A stretch of DNA of 64,000 nt from Salegentibacter echinorum (lineage in GTDB: Bacteria; Bacteroidota; Bacteroidia; Flavobacteriales; Flavobacteriaceae). A model generated the notes under the pieces. That model was not told the origin of the DNA. It worked only from the letters and a program-made list of their open reading frames with translations, and searched no databases. The translations under genes were made by a program, and so were the position numbers. Location of the stretch: positions 248,001-312,000 of the forward strand of contig NZ_FQVT01000004.1 in NCBI RefSeq assembly GCF_900129445.1. Direction: 5' to 3'. Shown piece after piece: positions 16,851 through 26,214 of this stretch (position 1 is the first letter of the stretch; every line of letters begins with the position of its first letter).

Positions 16851-17858
16851 ATGGATTCATTAACTCAAATAGTACTTGGCGCCGCGGTAGGGGAGGCTGT
16901 ACTCGGTAAAAAAGTAGGAAATAAGGCGATGCTTTATGGCGCGATTGCCGGCACCATCCCAGATTTAGATACCTTTGCAAGTGCCTTTACAGATACCATA
17001 ACCGCTACCGAAATACACCGCGGCTTTACCCATTCTATTGTTTTTTCGGTCTTGTTTGCTCCCGTGTTTGGTTGGCTTATTTCCAAAATTGAGCGAAAAT
17101 CTATAGCCACCTGGAAAAACTGGTCTTGGTTAATGTTTTGGGGGTTTTTTACGCATCCGCTTTTAGACGCACATACCACCTGGGGCACTCAGCTGTTTTG
17201 GCCATTGGAAACACGCCTGGCGTATAAGAATATTTTTGTGATAGATCCACTTTACACGCTGCCTTTTTTGATTTTTCTAATCCTGGCAATGCGACAAAAA
17301 AGGGGCACTAAAAAAAGAAGAAAATTAAATAATCTCGGGCTAATTGTGAGTAGTATTTATTTGTTATTGATCACGCCGGCATTAAAACTTTATACCTTTA
17401 ATAAATTTACCGACGCCCTGGAAAATCAGGAAATCAACTATCGTAAAATTGAAACCAAACCGTCACCTTTAAACGCTATGCTCTGGACGGCAAATGTGGA
17501 GGTTGAAGATGCCTATTTAATTGGAAATTATTCAATTTTCGATACGCAACCTATTCAGTTTGTTTCTTATCCCAAAAATCACCAGTTACTGGGAGATTGG
17601 AAGGATAAACGAAACATTAACCGACTCATAGCAATTGCCGAAGGCTGGTACACTATTTCTAAAAAAGATGGAAATCTGTATTTTAATGACTTACGTTTTG
17701 GAACTTTAAGTCCCGTAGCAGATACCAACGCAGACTTTGCTTTTAGCTATAAACTGGAAGAAGAAAACGGCGAAATAAAAGCAACAGAAACCAAAAAAAG
17801 ACCCAGCGACGCTAAAAAGTTATTGGGGCAATTAGGACAACGTATTTTGGGAAACTAG
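16851..17858 (+). CDS. YdjM-type membrane-bound metal-dependent hydrolase
   Basis: 335 residues. The N-terminal half (1-170) is the YdjM/DUF457 domain: MDSLTQIVLGAAVGEAVLG, PDLDTFASAF, EIHRGFTHSIVF (His53 and His57 area) and THPLLDAHTTWGTQ, with four to five membrane helices. The His/Asp-rich motifs give the putative metal site. The C-terminal half (about 190-335) is a soluble beta-rich extension specific to Bacteroidota members. Substrate unknown. It ends 20 bases before the engB stop on the other strand (convergent). Confidence 0.88.
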   Translation: MDSLTQIVLGAAVGEAVLGKKVGNKAMLYGAIAGTIPDLDTFASAFTDTITATEIHRGFTHSIVFSVLFAPVFGWLISKIERKSIATWKNWSWLMFWGFFTHPLLDAHTTWGTQLFWPLETRLAYKNIFVIDPLYTLPFLIFLILAMRQKRGTKKRRKLNNLGLIVSSIYLLLITPALKLYTFNKFTDALENQEINYRKIETKPSPLNAMLWTANVEVEDAYLIGNYSIFDTQPIQFVSYPKNHQLLGDWKDKRNINRLIAIAEGWYTISKKDGNLYFNDLRFGTLSPVADTNADFAFSYKLEEENGEIKATETKKRPSDAKKLLGQLGQRILGN

Positions 17859-17878
17859 AAATTCAGGACTGCCTGAAC

Positions 17879-18484
17879 TTATTCAGGTTTCAATTCTTCG
17901 TTAATAGCTTCTATGTACTCTAAAATTTCTTCCTGTCCCAATTTAGAATTGGCAGAACTCACAAAAAATTCTGGCATGGCTACCCAGGTTTCCAGCATTT
18001 TATCTTGATAAGCATTTATATTCCTTTCTAAAACTTTAGGCTTCAGCTTATCTGCCTTAGTAAATATGATATTGAAAGGAATGTTGTTCTCTCCCAGCCA
18101 TTGCATAAACTCCATATCTATAGGCTGCGGGGCGTGCCTGCTATCTATTAAAACAAAACAACAAACCATTTGCTTGCGTTCCCGGAAGTAGGCCGTGATA
18201 AATTTCTGAAAAACCTTTTTTGAAGATTTAGAAACTTTTGCATAACCATACCCGGGCAAATCGACTAAATGCCAGTCTTTATTGATTAAAAAATGATTTA
18301 TAAGTTGCGTTTTGCCGGGTTTCGCCGAGGTCTTGGCCAGAGATTTACGGCCGGTAAGCATATTGATTAAAGAAGATTTGCCTACATTACTACGGCCTAT
18401 AAAAGCGTATTCGGGTAGCTTGCTATCGGGACATTTTTCTACTTTAGCATTGCTTATCACAAATTCGGCCGACTTGATTTTCAT
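17879..18484 (-). CDS. engB: Ribosome biogenesis GTPase EngB (YihA/YsxC)
   Basis: 201 residues, normal length. G1 is GRSNVGKSS (30-38), G2 Thr lies near 60 in KPGKTQ, G3 is DLPG (75-78) and G4 is TKAD (142-145). The family is needed for maturation of the large ribosomal subunit. The start is an ATG giving the usual MKIKSAEFVISN beginning. It is on the minus strand and lies 117 bases downstream of the alpha/beta hydrolase gene, so a shared transcript is possible. Confidence 0.96.
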   Translation of the reverse strand: MKIKSAEFVISNAKVEKCPDSKLPEYAFIGRSNVGKSSLINMLTGRKSLAKTSAKPGKTQLINHFLINKDWHLVDLPGYGYAKVSKSSKKVFQKFITAYFRERKQMVCCFVLIDSRHAPQPIDMEFMQWLGENNIPFNIIFTKADKLKPKVLERNINAYQDKMLETWVAMPEFFVSSANSKLGQEEILEYIEAINEELKPE

Positions 18485-18601
18485 TTTTGTAAAATTTGAT
18501 TAAGCTTTGTGTTGTCTAATGGATTAGGAAACAGCTTATTGCTTGAGATTAACTCTTTTGGAATTCCTCATTACTCCGGGAATATCAAAATAATTTTCTA
18601 T

Positions 18602-19366
18602 TTAAAAATTCCGCTTTTTTAACCAGGTGTGCAGCACTTCATTAAAAAGATCTGGATGTTCCATCATCGCTGCGTGGCCACATTTATCAATCCAGTAAAG
18701 ATCGGCATCGGGAAGTAATAGATTGAAATCTTCGGCAACTTCAGGAGGGGTAACATTGTCATCTTTTCCCCAAATGATACAGGTTGGAGTTTCCATCTTT
18801 GGAAGGTCCTTAGCCATATTATGTCTTATGGCGCTCTTGGCAATGGCAAGGGTTTTTACCAGCTTGTTGCGATCACTTACCGTTTTATAAACATCATCCA
18901 CAACTTCTTTGGTGGCTACTTCGGGGTCATAAAATACGTCCTGTGCTTTTTTCTTTATAAATTCATAGTCTCCCCGTCGCGGGTAACTTTCACCCATAGA
19001 ATTTTCGTAAAGTCCAGAACTCCCGGTTATGATTAAAGCCTTGACGGTTTCGGGGTATAATTTGGTAGCTAATAAAGCGATGTGGCCTCCCAGGGAATTT
19101 CCAAGAAGTATAACTTTTTCATAACCCTTATAATCTATAAACTCTTTTAAAAATTTTGCGAAGGTTCCCACACTGGTCTTTAATAGCGACATGGAGTATA
19201 AAGGAAGCTCTGGTATAACTACCTTATAACCCTGTTTTGGGAAGTAATCTATCACTCCATCAAAATTGCTTAGTCCGCCCATAAGTCCGTATAAAATAAC
19301 TATTGGGGTTCCTTCTCCTTGCTCCAGGTATTTAAACTTTCCCTCTTGCCTTAAATTACTTTTCAT
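18602..19366 (-). CDS. Alpha/beta hydrolase
   Basis: 254 residues. The fold shows the oxyanion region LYGLMGG (about 25-31), the nucleophile elbow GNSLGG with S91, the acid D202 or D203 in WGKDDNVTP and the catalytic H231 in KCGHAAMMEHP. This complete triad marks an active esterase, lipase or related C-C hydrolase; the substrate cannot be told from sequence. No signal peptide, hence cytoplasmic. A perfect -7 box on the minus strand lies 26 bases upstream. It is divergent from mraZ. Confidence 0.88.
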   Translation of the reverse strand: MKSNLRQEGKFKYLEQGEGTPIVILYGLMGGLSNFDGVIDYFPKQGYKVVIPELPLYSMSLLKTSVGTFAKFLKEFIDYKGYEKVILLGNSLGGHIALLATKLYPETVKALIITGSSGLYENSMGESYPRRGDYEFIKKKAQDVFYDPEVATKEVVDDVYKTVSDRNKLVKTLAIAKSAIRHNMAKDLPKMETPTCIIWGKDDNVTPPEVAEDFNLLLPDADLYWIDKCGHAAMMEHPDLFNEVLHTWLKKRNF

Positions 19367-19391
19367 TGATTGGCTTTGCGTTTCGCAATCG

Positions 19392-19399
19392 CAAATATA
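19392..19399 (-). promoter_or_regulatory. Candidate -7 box for the alpha/beta hydrolase gene
   Basis: CAAATATA on the plus strand is TATATTTG on the minus strand, an exact TAnnTTTG match. It lies 26 bases before the ATG at 19366. Confidence 0.45.
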
Positions 19400-19580
19400 G
19401 CGATTTCATTACAAGTATAATCATTTTTAAGAAATAGCAAAGTGATTTTAAAATGCTTTTTTTAGCCGTTTTTATAACTTTTAACAAGAAAATTGCAATA
19501 AAAACCAAGCCTCTGAAAGTTAAACAAATAGCGCTATTGCAAAGTCTTTCAGCTAAATAGAATGGGAAAACTTATTAACA

Positions 19581-19608
19581 AAGTGGTAGAAAGTGGTAAA
19601 ATGTGGTA
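19581..19608 (+). promoter_or_regulatory. Putative MraZ operator: three GTGGTA repeats at 10-bp spacing
   Basis: GTGGTA occurs at 19583-19588, 19593-19598 and 19603-19608, exactly one helical turn apart, and each is preceded by an A-rich base run (AAAGTGG, AAAGTGG, AATGTGG). MraZ of Escherichia coli binds TGGGN repeats separated by five bases, and Mollicutes MraZ binds AAAGTG[T/G] boxes with three-base spacers. The array overlaps the region where the -33 element of the mraZ promoter should be, so repression by MraZ is inferred. Confidence 0.7.
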
Positions 19609-19618
19609 AAAATTTCAA

Positions 19619-19626
19619 TATATTTG
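19619..19626 (+). promoter_or_regulatory. Candidate -7 box of the dcw cluster promoter
   Basis: TATATTTG is an exact TAnnTTTG match 18 bases before the mraZ GTG at 19645 and 10 bases after the last GTGGTA repeat. A start of transcription near 19632 would leave a short leader containing AAGGAAG. Confidence 0.55.
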
Positions 19627-19644
19627 GCTTTATAAAGGAAGACT

Positions 19645-20112
19645 GTGGTAAATCTAATTGGAACATATGAGTGCAAAGCAGATGCGAAGGGCCGCTTAAT
19701 GGTGCCTTCAGCATTAAAAAAGCAGCTTGCGCCTATGCTTCAGGAAGGTTTTGTGCTAAAACGTTCGGTTTTTCAGCCTTGTTTAGAGTTATATCCTATG
19801 CAGGAATGGAATGTTTTAATGCAGAAAATAAACGGACTAAACCGTTTCAAAAAGAAAAACAACGATTTTATAAGAAGGTTTACCGCCGGTGTAAAAGTGG
19901 TGGAAGTAGATTCTAACGGTCGTTTGTTGATTCCCAGGGACCTTATTGGATTTGCGGGGATAAGCAAAGAAATCGTGTTGTCTTCTGCTGTGAATATTAT
20001 TGAAATTTGGGATAAAGAGAAATACGAAAGCACCATAGACGAGAGCCAGGACGATTTTGCAGAATTGGCTGAAGAAGTTATGGGTAATGACGATTTAGAT
20101 GCAATATCATAA
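19645..20112 (+). CDS. mraZ: Transcriptional regulator MraZ
   Basis: 155 residues from a GTG start with AAGGAAG seven to ten bases upstream. Two SpoVT-AbrB-type domains are visible: one near 5-50 (GTYECKADAKGRLMVPSALKKQL) and one near 78-122 (VEVDSNGRLLIPRDLIGFAGI). MraZ forms ring-shaped oligomers and represses its own operon, which fits the three spaced repeats upstream. An acidic C-terminal tail (after about 130) extends beyond the core. The end overlaps rsmH by 14 bases, typical of tight coupling at the head of the dcw cluster. Confidence 0.96.
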   Translation: MVNLIGTYECKADAKGRLMVPSALKKQLAPMLQEGFVLKRSVFQPCLELYPMQEWNVLMQKINGLNRFKKKNNDFIRRFTAGVKVVEVDSNGRLLIPRDLIGFAGISKEIVLSSAVNIIEIWDKEKYESTIDESQDDFAELAEEVMGNDDLDAIS

Positions 20113-20995
20113 ACCTGTTTTGTTAAAAGAATCTGTAGATGGCCTTAATATTAGGGAAGATGGCGTGTATGTGGATGTGACCTTTGGCGGTGGCGGCCAC
20201 TCACGGGAGATTCTCAATAGGTTGGGGCCTAACGGGAAGCTTTTAGCTTTCGATCAGGATAAAGATGCGTTGCAGAATAAAATTGAAGATCCCAGGTTTA
20301 CACTTATCCATGAGAATTTCAAATTTATAAAACGCTTTTTACGTTTTTATGGCGTAAAAAAAGTAGATGGTATCCTGGGGGATTTTGGGGTTTCTTCTCA
20401 CCAATTTAATGAAGCTGAAAGAGGTTTCTCTACACGTTTTGATGCGCGTTTGGATATGAGAATGAATCAAAATAGTGCTTTAAGCGCTTACGAAGTGATT
20501 AATGAATATGAAGAAGAACAGCTTAAGGGTATCTTTTACGCCTATGCCGATCTTAAGAATGCGCCAAAACTGGCCCACTTAATCGTAGAAGCCCGGGAGC
20601 AGGAACCTTTAACTAATAGTGAAACCCTAAACGAATTATTGAAGCCTCATTTGTTTAAAGGAAAGGAGAATAAAATCCTGGCGCAAATATACCAGGCGAT
20701 TCGCATAGAGGTAAACCAGGAGATGGAAGTATTAAAAGATTTTTTAAAGCAAACCGAAGACCTGGTGGTAAAAAATGGGAGAATAAGTCTTATTTCTTAC
20801 CACTCGCTGGAAGATCGGTTGGTGAAAAGATATATAAGAAGCGGACTTTTTGAAGGGGAGCCAGAAAAAGATTTCTACGGAAATATTTCTGTTCCGTTTA
20901 AGAAAGTAGGAAAATTAATTGTGCCTTCTTCCGAAGAAATAAAAGAGAACAACCGGGCGAGAAGCGCAAAACTTAGAATAGCGAAAAAAATATAA
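20099..20995 (+). CDS. rsmH: 16S rRNA (cytosine(1402)-N(4))-methyltransferase RsmH
   Basis: 298 residues, full length. The SAM-binding loop is DVTFGGGGHS (26-35); further family marks are HENFKFIKRFL, DGILGDFGVSSHQ-, GFSTRFDARLDMRMN, QIYQAIRIEVNQE and ISYHSLEDRLVK, with the RSAKLR end. It methylates C1402 in the decoding centre of 16S rRNA using S-adenosylmethionine. Starts inside the 3' end of mraZ, so it is translated from the same message. Confidence 0.97.
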   Translation: MQYHKPVLLKESVDGLNIREDGVYVDVTFGGGGHSREILNRLGPNGKLLAFDQDKDALQNKIEDPRFTLIHENFKFIKRFLRFYGVKKVDGILGDFGVSSHQFNEAERGFSTRFDARLDMRMNQNSALSAYEVINEYEEEQLKGIFYAYADLKNAPKLAHLIVEAREQEPLTNSETLNELLKPHLFKGKENKILAQIYQAIRIEVNQEMEVLKDFLKQTEDLVVKNGRISLISYHSLEDRLVKRYIRSGLFEGEPEKDFYGNISVPFKKVGKLIVPSSEEIKENNRARSAKLRIAKKI

Positions 20996-21033
20996 TGTGG
21001 ATTTCAGGTATTCTGAAATTTGAATAGGAAAAG

Positions 21034-21351
21034 ATGAAAAAAGGTTTTTACAACATACTAAGAGCTAATTTTTTAATTAGTCGTGATGCTAAAAACAACT
21101 GGTGGTTTATAGTTTTTTGTACCGGGCTGGCCATTATTATGATTGCCAGTTCCCACAGTGCAGAACGCAAAGTGCATAAAATAGCTAAGCTACATAAAGA
21201 AGTGAGGGAGTTAAAAAGTGAATTTGTAGATAGACGATCTGCTTTAATGCGGGTGAAAATGGAATCTACAATAACGCAAAAAATGAAAGAACGTGGGGTT
21301 TTACCTTCTGAAAATCCGCCGTATAAAATTAAAGTAAAGATTAAGGAGTAA
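21034..21351 (+). CDS. ftsL: Cell division protein FtsL-like (FtsL/DivIC family)
   Basis: 105 residues between rsmH and ftsI, the canonical place for ftsL. A short basic cytoplasmic segment (1-20) is followed by one membrane helix (about 23-41, WWFIVFCTGLAIIMIAS) and a periplasmic coiled-coil-like helix (about 45-85, with KLHKEVRELKSEFVDRRSALM). FtsL bridges FtsQ, FtsB and FtsW/FtsI at the septum. Assignment rests on topology and position because sequence conservation in the family is low. The stop directly abuts the ftsI ATG. Confidence 0.85.
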   Translation: MKKGFYNILRANFLISRDAKNNWWFIVFCTGLAIIMIASSHSAERKVHKIAKLHKEVRELKSEFVDRRSALMRVKMESTITQKMKERGVLPSENPPYKIKVKIKE

Positions 21352-23343
21352 ATGGCAACAACCGAAAAAGGCATATTGAATAGATTGTACTTCGTGGCAG
21401 CTTTTATGTTCCTATTTGCTATAGCGGTGGGTATTAAGCTTCTGGATATTCAGTTTGTAGATGGGGATCATTACAGGGAGCTTGCCGAAGAACGTACGGT
21501 GCGGAGTTTTAAAATTCCTGCCAGTCGGGGGAATTTATATGATTCCAATGGAAATTTGCTGGCTACCTCTGTACCTAAATATGATATTAGGTTTGATGCC
21601 GTGACGGTTTCCGATAAAGATTTTCAGAATAATATTAAAGGTCTTTCAAAAGAATTATCAAAGATGCTGGGAAGATCGACTACTTATTATTCGCAGCGGT
21701 TACGTCAGGCACGCGCCAACGGGCAACGCTATCTATTGATTACCGAAAACCTGGGATACTCAGATTATTTAAAAATAAAATCTTTTCCCATGTTCAATCT
21801 TGGCACTTATAAAGGCGGGATGATCGTGGAGCAAAGAACGGTTAGGGAGCATCCTTTAGGTAAGATGGGAGAGCGAACCGTGGGGTATGAGCGCCAGGAC
21901 GAAAATGGATATTTCACACGGGTTGGTTTAGAAGGAGCTTTTAGTTCTTACCTAAGAGGCACCGATGGTCGTCGCTTAAAACAAAAGATTGCCAAAGGCC
22001 AATGGAAGCCAATTAGCGACAATAACGAAGTAGAGCCCAGGGACGGTTATGATGTGATTTCTACCATAGATGTAAATATTCAGGATATTGCTCATCACGC
22101 ATTGTTAAAACAACTGGAAGATTTTAAAGCCGAACATGGGACCGTAGTAGTGATGGAAACCAAAACCGGTGAAATAAAGGCGATGTCCAACCTAGGACGC
22201 ACCGAAGACGGGAATTATTTTGAAAAAAGGAATTATGCGGTTTATGAATCTCACGAGCCGGGTTCTACTTTTAAATTAATGGCGTTAACTGCTGCTTTAG
22301 AAGATAATGTGATAGACACCAGTGCTGTGTTGGATACAGAAAATGGGGTTGTGCGGTATTATGGAAGACCGGTGCGGGATTCCCGCCGCGGCGGTTATGG
22401 GAAAATCTCTGCCGCCCGTGCTTTTGAGGTTTCTTCAAACACCGCATTTACCAAAATTATTACCGAAGGTTATAAGGATAATCCTTCAAAGTTTGTGAAC
22501 ACTTTATATGATATGGGGCTCAATGAGAAGATTGGCCTCAATATAAAAGGAGAAGGGCAACCCAGGATTCCTCACCCTAAAGATAAAAATTGGAATGGAT
22601 TAAGCCTTCCCTGGATGGCTTTTGGCTATGGTGTTTCCCTTACACCTTTGCAGACTTTGAACTTTTATAATGCGATTGCGAATAACGGTGAGATGGTAAA
22701 GCCTCGCTTTATAAAAGAAGTAAAGGAATGGGATAAAACCATACAAAAAGTAGAAAAGGAAGTAATGAACCCGCGAATTTGTTCTCCGGAAACTGCTAAA
22801 AAGCTTCAGGAGATCATGAAGAATACGGTAGAGAAAGGTACCGGCTCTGGTATATATACGCCAAACTTTTCTATGGCCGGAAAAACCGGAACCTGCCAGG
22901 TGGAGTATTGGATAGAACCGGGAAGGTATATAGCATCCTTCGCCGGATATTTCCCCGCAGAAGATCCCAAGTATTCCTGCATTGTGGTAATTCATAAACC
23001 AGATAGAAGAATTGGTTATTACGGTAGCACTGTTGCGGCACCCGTTTTTAAGAAGATAGCTCAAAAAATATATACCGATACCCCTGTAATGGATACCCTG
23101 CCGTCTTTAGAGGTGCAGAATAAAAAGGTAATAGATGATTTCGAAACCTATTATGCCAAAATAGAAGCCGAAAAACTAACCATGCCAGATGTCACCGGAA
23201 TGCCCGCCATGGATGCAGTTTCTTTACTGGAAAATATGGGTTTGAAAGTGAATTTTAGAGGTACGGGCCGGGTGAAGAATCAATCGGTGGCAGCAGGACA
23301 GAAAATAAAAAATAATCAACAGGTAAAATTAAATATAGGTTGA
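21352..23343 (+). CDS. ftsI: Septal peptidoglycan transpeptidase FtsI (class B PBP with PASTA domain)
   Basis: 663 residues. One N-terminal membrane helix (about 12-35), a dimerisation domain with RGNLYDSNGNLLA (about 60-72), and a transpeptidase domain with S305-T-F-K308, S361-S-N363 and K511-T-G513. A PASTA domain follows (about 610-663, MPDVTGMPAMDAV onward), as in other Bacteroidota FtsI. It crosslinks septal peptidoglycan together with FtsW. Begins at the codon after the ftsL stop, and its own stop overlaps the TTG start of murE. Confidence 0.96.
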   Translation: MATTEKGILNRLYFVAAFMFLFAIAVGIKLLDIQFVDGDHYRELAEERTVRSFKIPASRGNLYDSNGNLLATSVPKYDIRFDAVTVSDKDFQNNIKGLSKELSKMLGRSTTYYSQRLRQARANGQRYLLITENLGYSDYLKIKSFPMFNLGTYKGGMIVEQRTVREHPLGKMGERTVGYERQDENGYFTRVGLEGAFSSYLRGTDGRRLKQKIAKGQWKPISDNNEVEPRDGYDVISTIDVNIQDIAHHALLKQLEDFKAEHGTVVVMETKTGEIKAMSNLGRTEDGNYFEKRNYAVYESHEPGSTFKLMALTAALEDNVIDTSAVLDTENGVVRYYGRPVRDSRRGGYGKISAARAFEVSSNTAFTKIITEGYKDNPSKFVNTLYDMGLNEKIGLNIKGEGQPRIPHPKDKNWNGLSLPWMAFGYGVSLTPLQTLNFYNAIANNGEMVKPRFIKEVKEWDKTIQKVEKEVMNPRICSPETAKKLQEIMKNTVEKGTGSGIYTPNFSMAGKTGTCQVEYWIEPGRYIASFAGYFPAEDPKYSCIVVIHKPDRRIGYYGSTVAAPVFKKIAQKIYTDTPVMDTLPSLEVQNKKVIDDFETYYAKIEAEKLTMPDVTGMPAMDAVSLLENMGLKVNFRGTGRVKNQSVAAGQKIKNNQQVKLNIG

Positions 23344-24806
23344 AAGTCTTTAAAGACATATTATATAGGGTGCAGATAGAAGCCGTGGTAGGAAGTACTT
23401 CGGTAAGTATCAATAAACTTCAATTTGATTCCAGGAAAGTGGAGTTAAACGATGCTTTTGTGGCCATTAGAGGTAGCATTTCAGATGGGCATAAATTTAT
23501 TGAACAGGCTGTAAATAATGGAGCACTTGCTGTTATTTGTGAAGAAATTCCAGAGCAAATAGTGAATGGAGTAACCTACGTTGAGGTTAAAAACACCCAG
23601 CAGGCGTTGGCATTTATGGCCGCTAATTATTACGAAAATCCTTCTGAAAAATTAAAACTAATTGGTGTAACAGGAACCAACGGCAAAACTACTATCGCAA
23701 CCTTGCTCTACAATCTATTTACCAAAGCGGGGTTTAAAGTTGGTTTACTATCTACCGTAAACGTAAAAGTAGGAGATAAAGCTTTTGACGCGGTGCGCAC
23801 TACACCAGATTCTATTACCATAAACGCCTATTTAAAGCAGATGAACGATGAGGGTGTGGAGTTTTGTTTTATGGAAGTTAGTTCCCACGGAATAGATCAA
23901 CATCGCACTACAGCACTCGAATTTGCCGGTGGTATTTTCACCAATTTAAGCCACGATCATTTAGATTATCATTCCAGTTTCGTTGAATACCGCGATGTGA
24001 AAAAACGGTTTTTTGATGAATTGCCAGCTTCGGCCTTTGCGCTGGTAAATACAGATGATAAGAACGGCCAGGTAATGTTGCAAAATACAAAAGCACAAAA
24101 ATATACCTATGCCTTAAAATCTTACGCCGATTATAAAGCGCAGATCCTGGAAAATTCTTTCACTGGTTTATTGCTAAAAGTTAACGACCAGGAGCTTTGG
24201 ACCAGGTTAATAGGCTCTTTTAATGCTTATAATGTTTTGGCGATTTATGCTGCTGCAGAATTATTAGGCCTGGAGACTTTAGAAAGCTTAAAGATAATTA
24301 GCGAGCTCAATTCGGTTAACGGGCGTTTTCAATATGTGATTTCTGCGGAAGAAAAAATCACTGCGATTGTAGATTATGCCCACACGCCCGATGCTTTAAA
24401 AAATGTATTGGAAACTATAAATAACATCCGCACCAAAAACGAAGAATTAATTACCGTAGTGGGTTGTGGCGGGGATCGCGACAGTACTAAAAGACCTAAA
24501 ATGGGACATATCGCATCTGCTTTAAGCACCAAAGTGATTTTTACCAGCGATAATCCCAGAACAGAAGATCCAGATAAAATTGTAGAAGAAGTAGAGGCTG
24601 GCGTAGAACCGCAAAATTTCAAAAAAGTTACCTCGGTAACCAATAGAAAACAGGCTATTAAAGCCGCTTGCCAAATGGCTAAGCAAAATGATATAATCCT
24701 TATTGCCGGGAAGGGTCACGAAACCTACCAGGAGATTAATGGAGAGCGAAAAGACTTTGATGATCTAAAAATAGTGAACGGGTTTTTAAAACAATTAAAC
24801 AAGTAA
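23340..24806 (+). CDS. murE: UDP-MurNAc-L-Ala-D-Glu:meso-diaminopimelate ligase MurE
   Basis: 488 residues from a TTG in a TTGA overlap with ftsI. The ATP loop is GTNGKTT (about 110-116); the Asp-His region is LSHDHLDYH; the carbamylated-Lys region and the Mur C-terminal domain follow ([35 protein letters not shown]). The amino-acid selecting motif is DNPR (about 404-407, in [10 protein letters not shown]), the form that marks meso-diaminopimelate addition rather than lysine. It builds the UDP-MurNAc-tripeptide in the cytoplasm. A non-ATG start is supported by the lack of alternatives close by. Confidence 0.96.
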   Translation: MKVFKDILYRVQIEAVVGSTSVSINKLQFDSRKVELNDAFVAIRGSISDGHKFIEQAVNNGALAVICEEIPEQIVNGVTYVEVKNTQQALAFMAANYYENPSEKLKLIGVTGTNGKTTIATLLYNLFTKAGFKVGLLSTVNVKVGDKAFDAVRTTPDSITINAYLKQMNDEGVEFCFMEVSSHGIDQHRTTALEFAGGIFTNLSHDHLDYHSSFVEYRDVKKRFFDELPASAFALVNTDDKNGQVMLQNTKAQKYTYALKSYADYKAQILENSFTGLLLKVNDQELWTRLIGSFNAYNVLAIYAAAELLGLETLESLKIISELNSVNGRFQYVISAEEKITAIVDYAHTPDALKNVLETINNIRTKNEELITVVGCGGDRDSTKRPKMGHIASALSTKVIFTSDNPRTEDPDKIVEEVEAGVEPQNFKKVTSVTNRKQAIKAACQMAKQNDIILIAGKGHETYQEINGERKDFDDLKIVNGFLKQLNK

Positions 24807-24837
24807 TACCAGGCTTTTAAAAAGCGCAACCGAAGAT

Positions 24838-26076
24838 ATGTTATACTATTTATTTCAATATTTAAATGAAAATTACCAGGTGCCTGGTGCAGGGTTGTTT
24901 GAATATATTTCATTCCGCTCTGCTATGGCGATTATTTTGTCCCTGGCAATTTCTACCATCTTCGGTAAAAGAATTATAACTTATTTGTTGGCTAAACAGG
25001 TTGGGGAAAGCGTACGGGATTTAGGTTTAAGAGGACAAAGTGAAAAGGCCGGGACTCCAACAATGGGAGGGGTTATTATCATTTTTGCCACCTTAGTCCC
25101 TGTTTTATTGTTCGCTAAATTGGAAAATGTTTATGTGATCCTGCTCATTATCACTACTTTATGGATGGGAACCATAGGGTTTATAGATGACTATATAAAA
25201 ACATTTAAGCAGGATAAAGAAGGACTCCAGGGAAAATTTAAAGTTATTGGCCAGGTGGGGCTTGGGCTTATTGTTGGCGGTACTATGTTCTTTCACCCGG
25301 GAATTACAGTAAAAGAGGAGACAAACAAACCGGCGCAGGAAGAGCAACAATTGGTGCAAACCTTTCAGAATGCACGGGAGCTGGGACCAGAAGAAAAATC
25401 TACTGCGACCACCATTCCTTTTGTGAAAAATAATGAGTTTGATTATTCCAGTTTAATTACCTGGATAAACCCTGCCCTAAAAAACTATGCCTGGTTAATT
25501 TTTATACCCATAGTGATTTTTATTGTAACTGCCGTTTCCAATGGTGCTAATTTAACCGATGGTATAGATGGCCTTGCCGCGGGTTCTTCGACAATAATTG
25601 TGCTCACCCTGGGGATTTTTGCCTGGGTTTCGGGGAATATTTTTTTCTCAGATTATCTAAACATTATGTACATCCCCCGCTCTGGGGAGATGACAATTTT
25701 TATAAGTGCCTTTGCGGGTTCTTTAGTAGGATTCTTATGGTACAACACCTATCCCGCCCAGGTTTTTATGGGCGATACGGGAAGTTTAACCATTGGTGGG
25801 ATTATAGCGGTAATGGCCATCGCCACCCGAAAAGAATTATTGATTCCTCTTCTCTGCGGAATTTTCTTAGTGGAAAACCTCTCGGTGGTGTTGCAGGTGG
25901 GATGGTTTAAAATCACCAAAAAGAAATATGGTGCCGGAAGACGAATTTTCCTAATGTCGCCATTACATCATCATTACCAGAAACGGGGCTATCACGAGAG
26001 TAAGATTGTAGTTCGGTTTTGGATTATAGGAATTTTCCTGGCCATTGTAAGTATTATCACCTTGAAGATAAGGTAG
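24838..26076 (+). CDS. mraY: Phospho-N-acetylmuramoyl-pentapeptide transferase MraY
   Basis: 412 residues with about ten membrane helices. The catalytic Asp pair is D117-D118 in [18 protein letters not shown] and the [11 protein letters not shown] loop near the C-end are also present. It moves phospho-MurNAc-pentapeptide onto undecaprenyl phosphate to form lipid I at the inner membrane. A Glu/Lys-rich insertion of about 45 residues (near 160-205) makes it longer than the 360-residue Escherichia coli enzyme; this is usual in Bacteroidota. 31 bases separate it from murE. Confidence 0.97.
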   Translation: MLYYLFQYLNENYQVPGAGLFEYISFRSAMAIILSLAISTIFGKRIITYLLAKQVGESVRDLGLRGQSEKAGTPTMGGVIIIFATLVPVLLFAKLENVYVILLIITTLWMGTIGFIDDYIKTFKQDKEGLQGKFKVIGQVGLGLIVGGTMFFHPGITVKEETNKPAQEEQQLVQTFQNARELGPEEKSTATTIPFVKNNEFDYSSLITWINPALKNYAWLIFIPIVIFIVTAVSNGANLTDGIDGLAAGSSTIIVLTLGIFAWVSGNIFFSDYLNIMYIPRSGEMTIFISAFAGSLVGFLWYNTYPAQVFMGDTGSLTIGGIIAVMAIATRKELLIPLLCGIFLVENLSVVLQVGWFKITKKKYGAGRRIFLMSPLHHHYQKRGYHESKIVVRFWIIGIFLAIVSIITLKIR

Positions 26077-26080
26077 TGGA

Positions 26081-26130
26081 ATAGAGAATCGCAAATAGAA
26101 AATAGAGAAAAGAAAATAGATAACAAATAA
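26081..26130. repeat. A/G-rich ATAGA-type simple repeat between mraY and murD
   Basis: A run of AATAGA, AATAGAGAA and AAATAGATAA units occupies much of the 138-base gap between mraY and murD. The cluster is otherwise nearly gap-free, so this looks like an insertion or expansion. No function is visible. Confidence 0.5.
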
Positions 26131-26214
26131 CAGGATAGAAGCAAAATATAATATCCGGAATCAATAAGTAAGGTTTAGGATAGAATTAAAAGAGCTAATC
26201 AAATATTTAAAACT

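Noticed and set aside
16738-16980. Open reverse frame over the 3' end of the MutS-like gene and the start of the YdjM-like gene
   Set aside because: It is antisense to two well-supported genes, and its HLERSRE segment is the usual translation of the CTCGA intergenic repeat.
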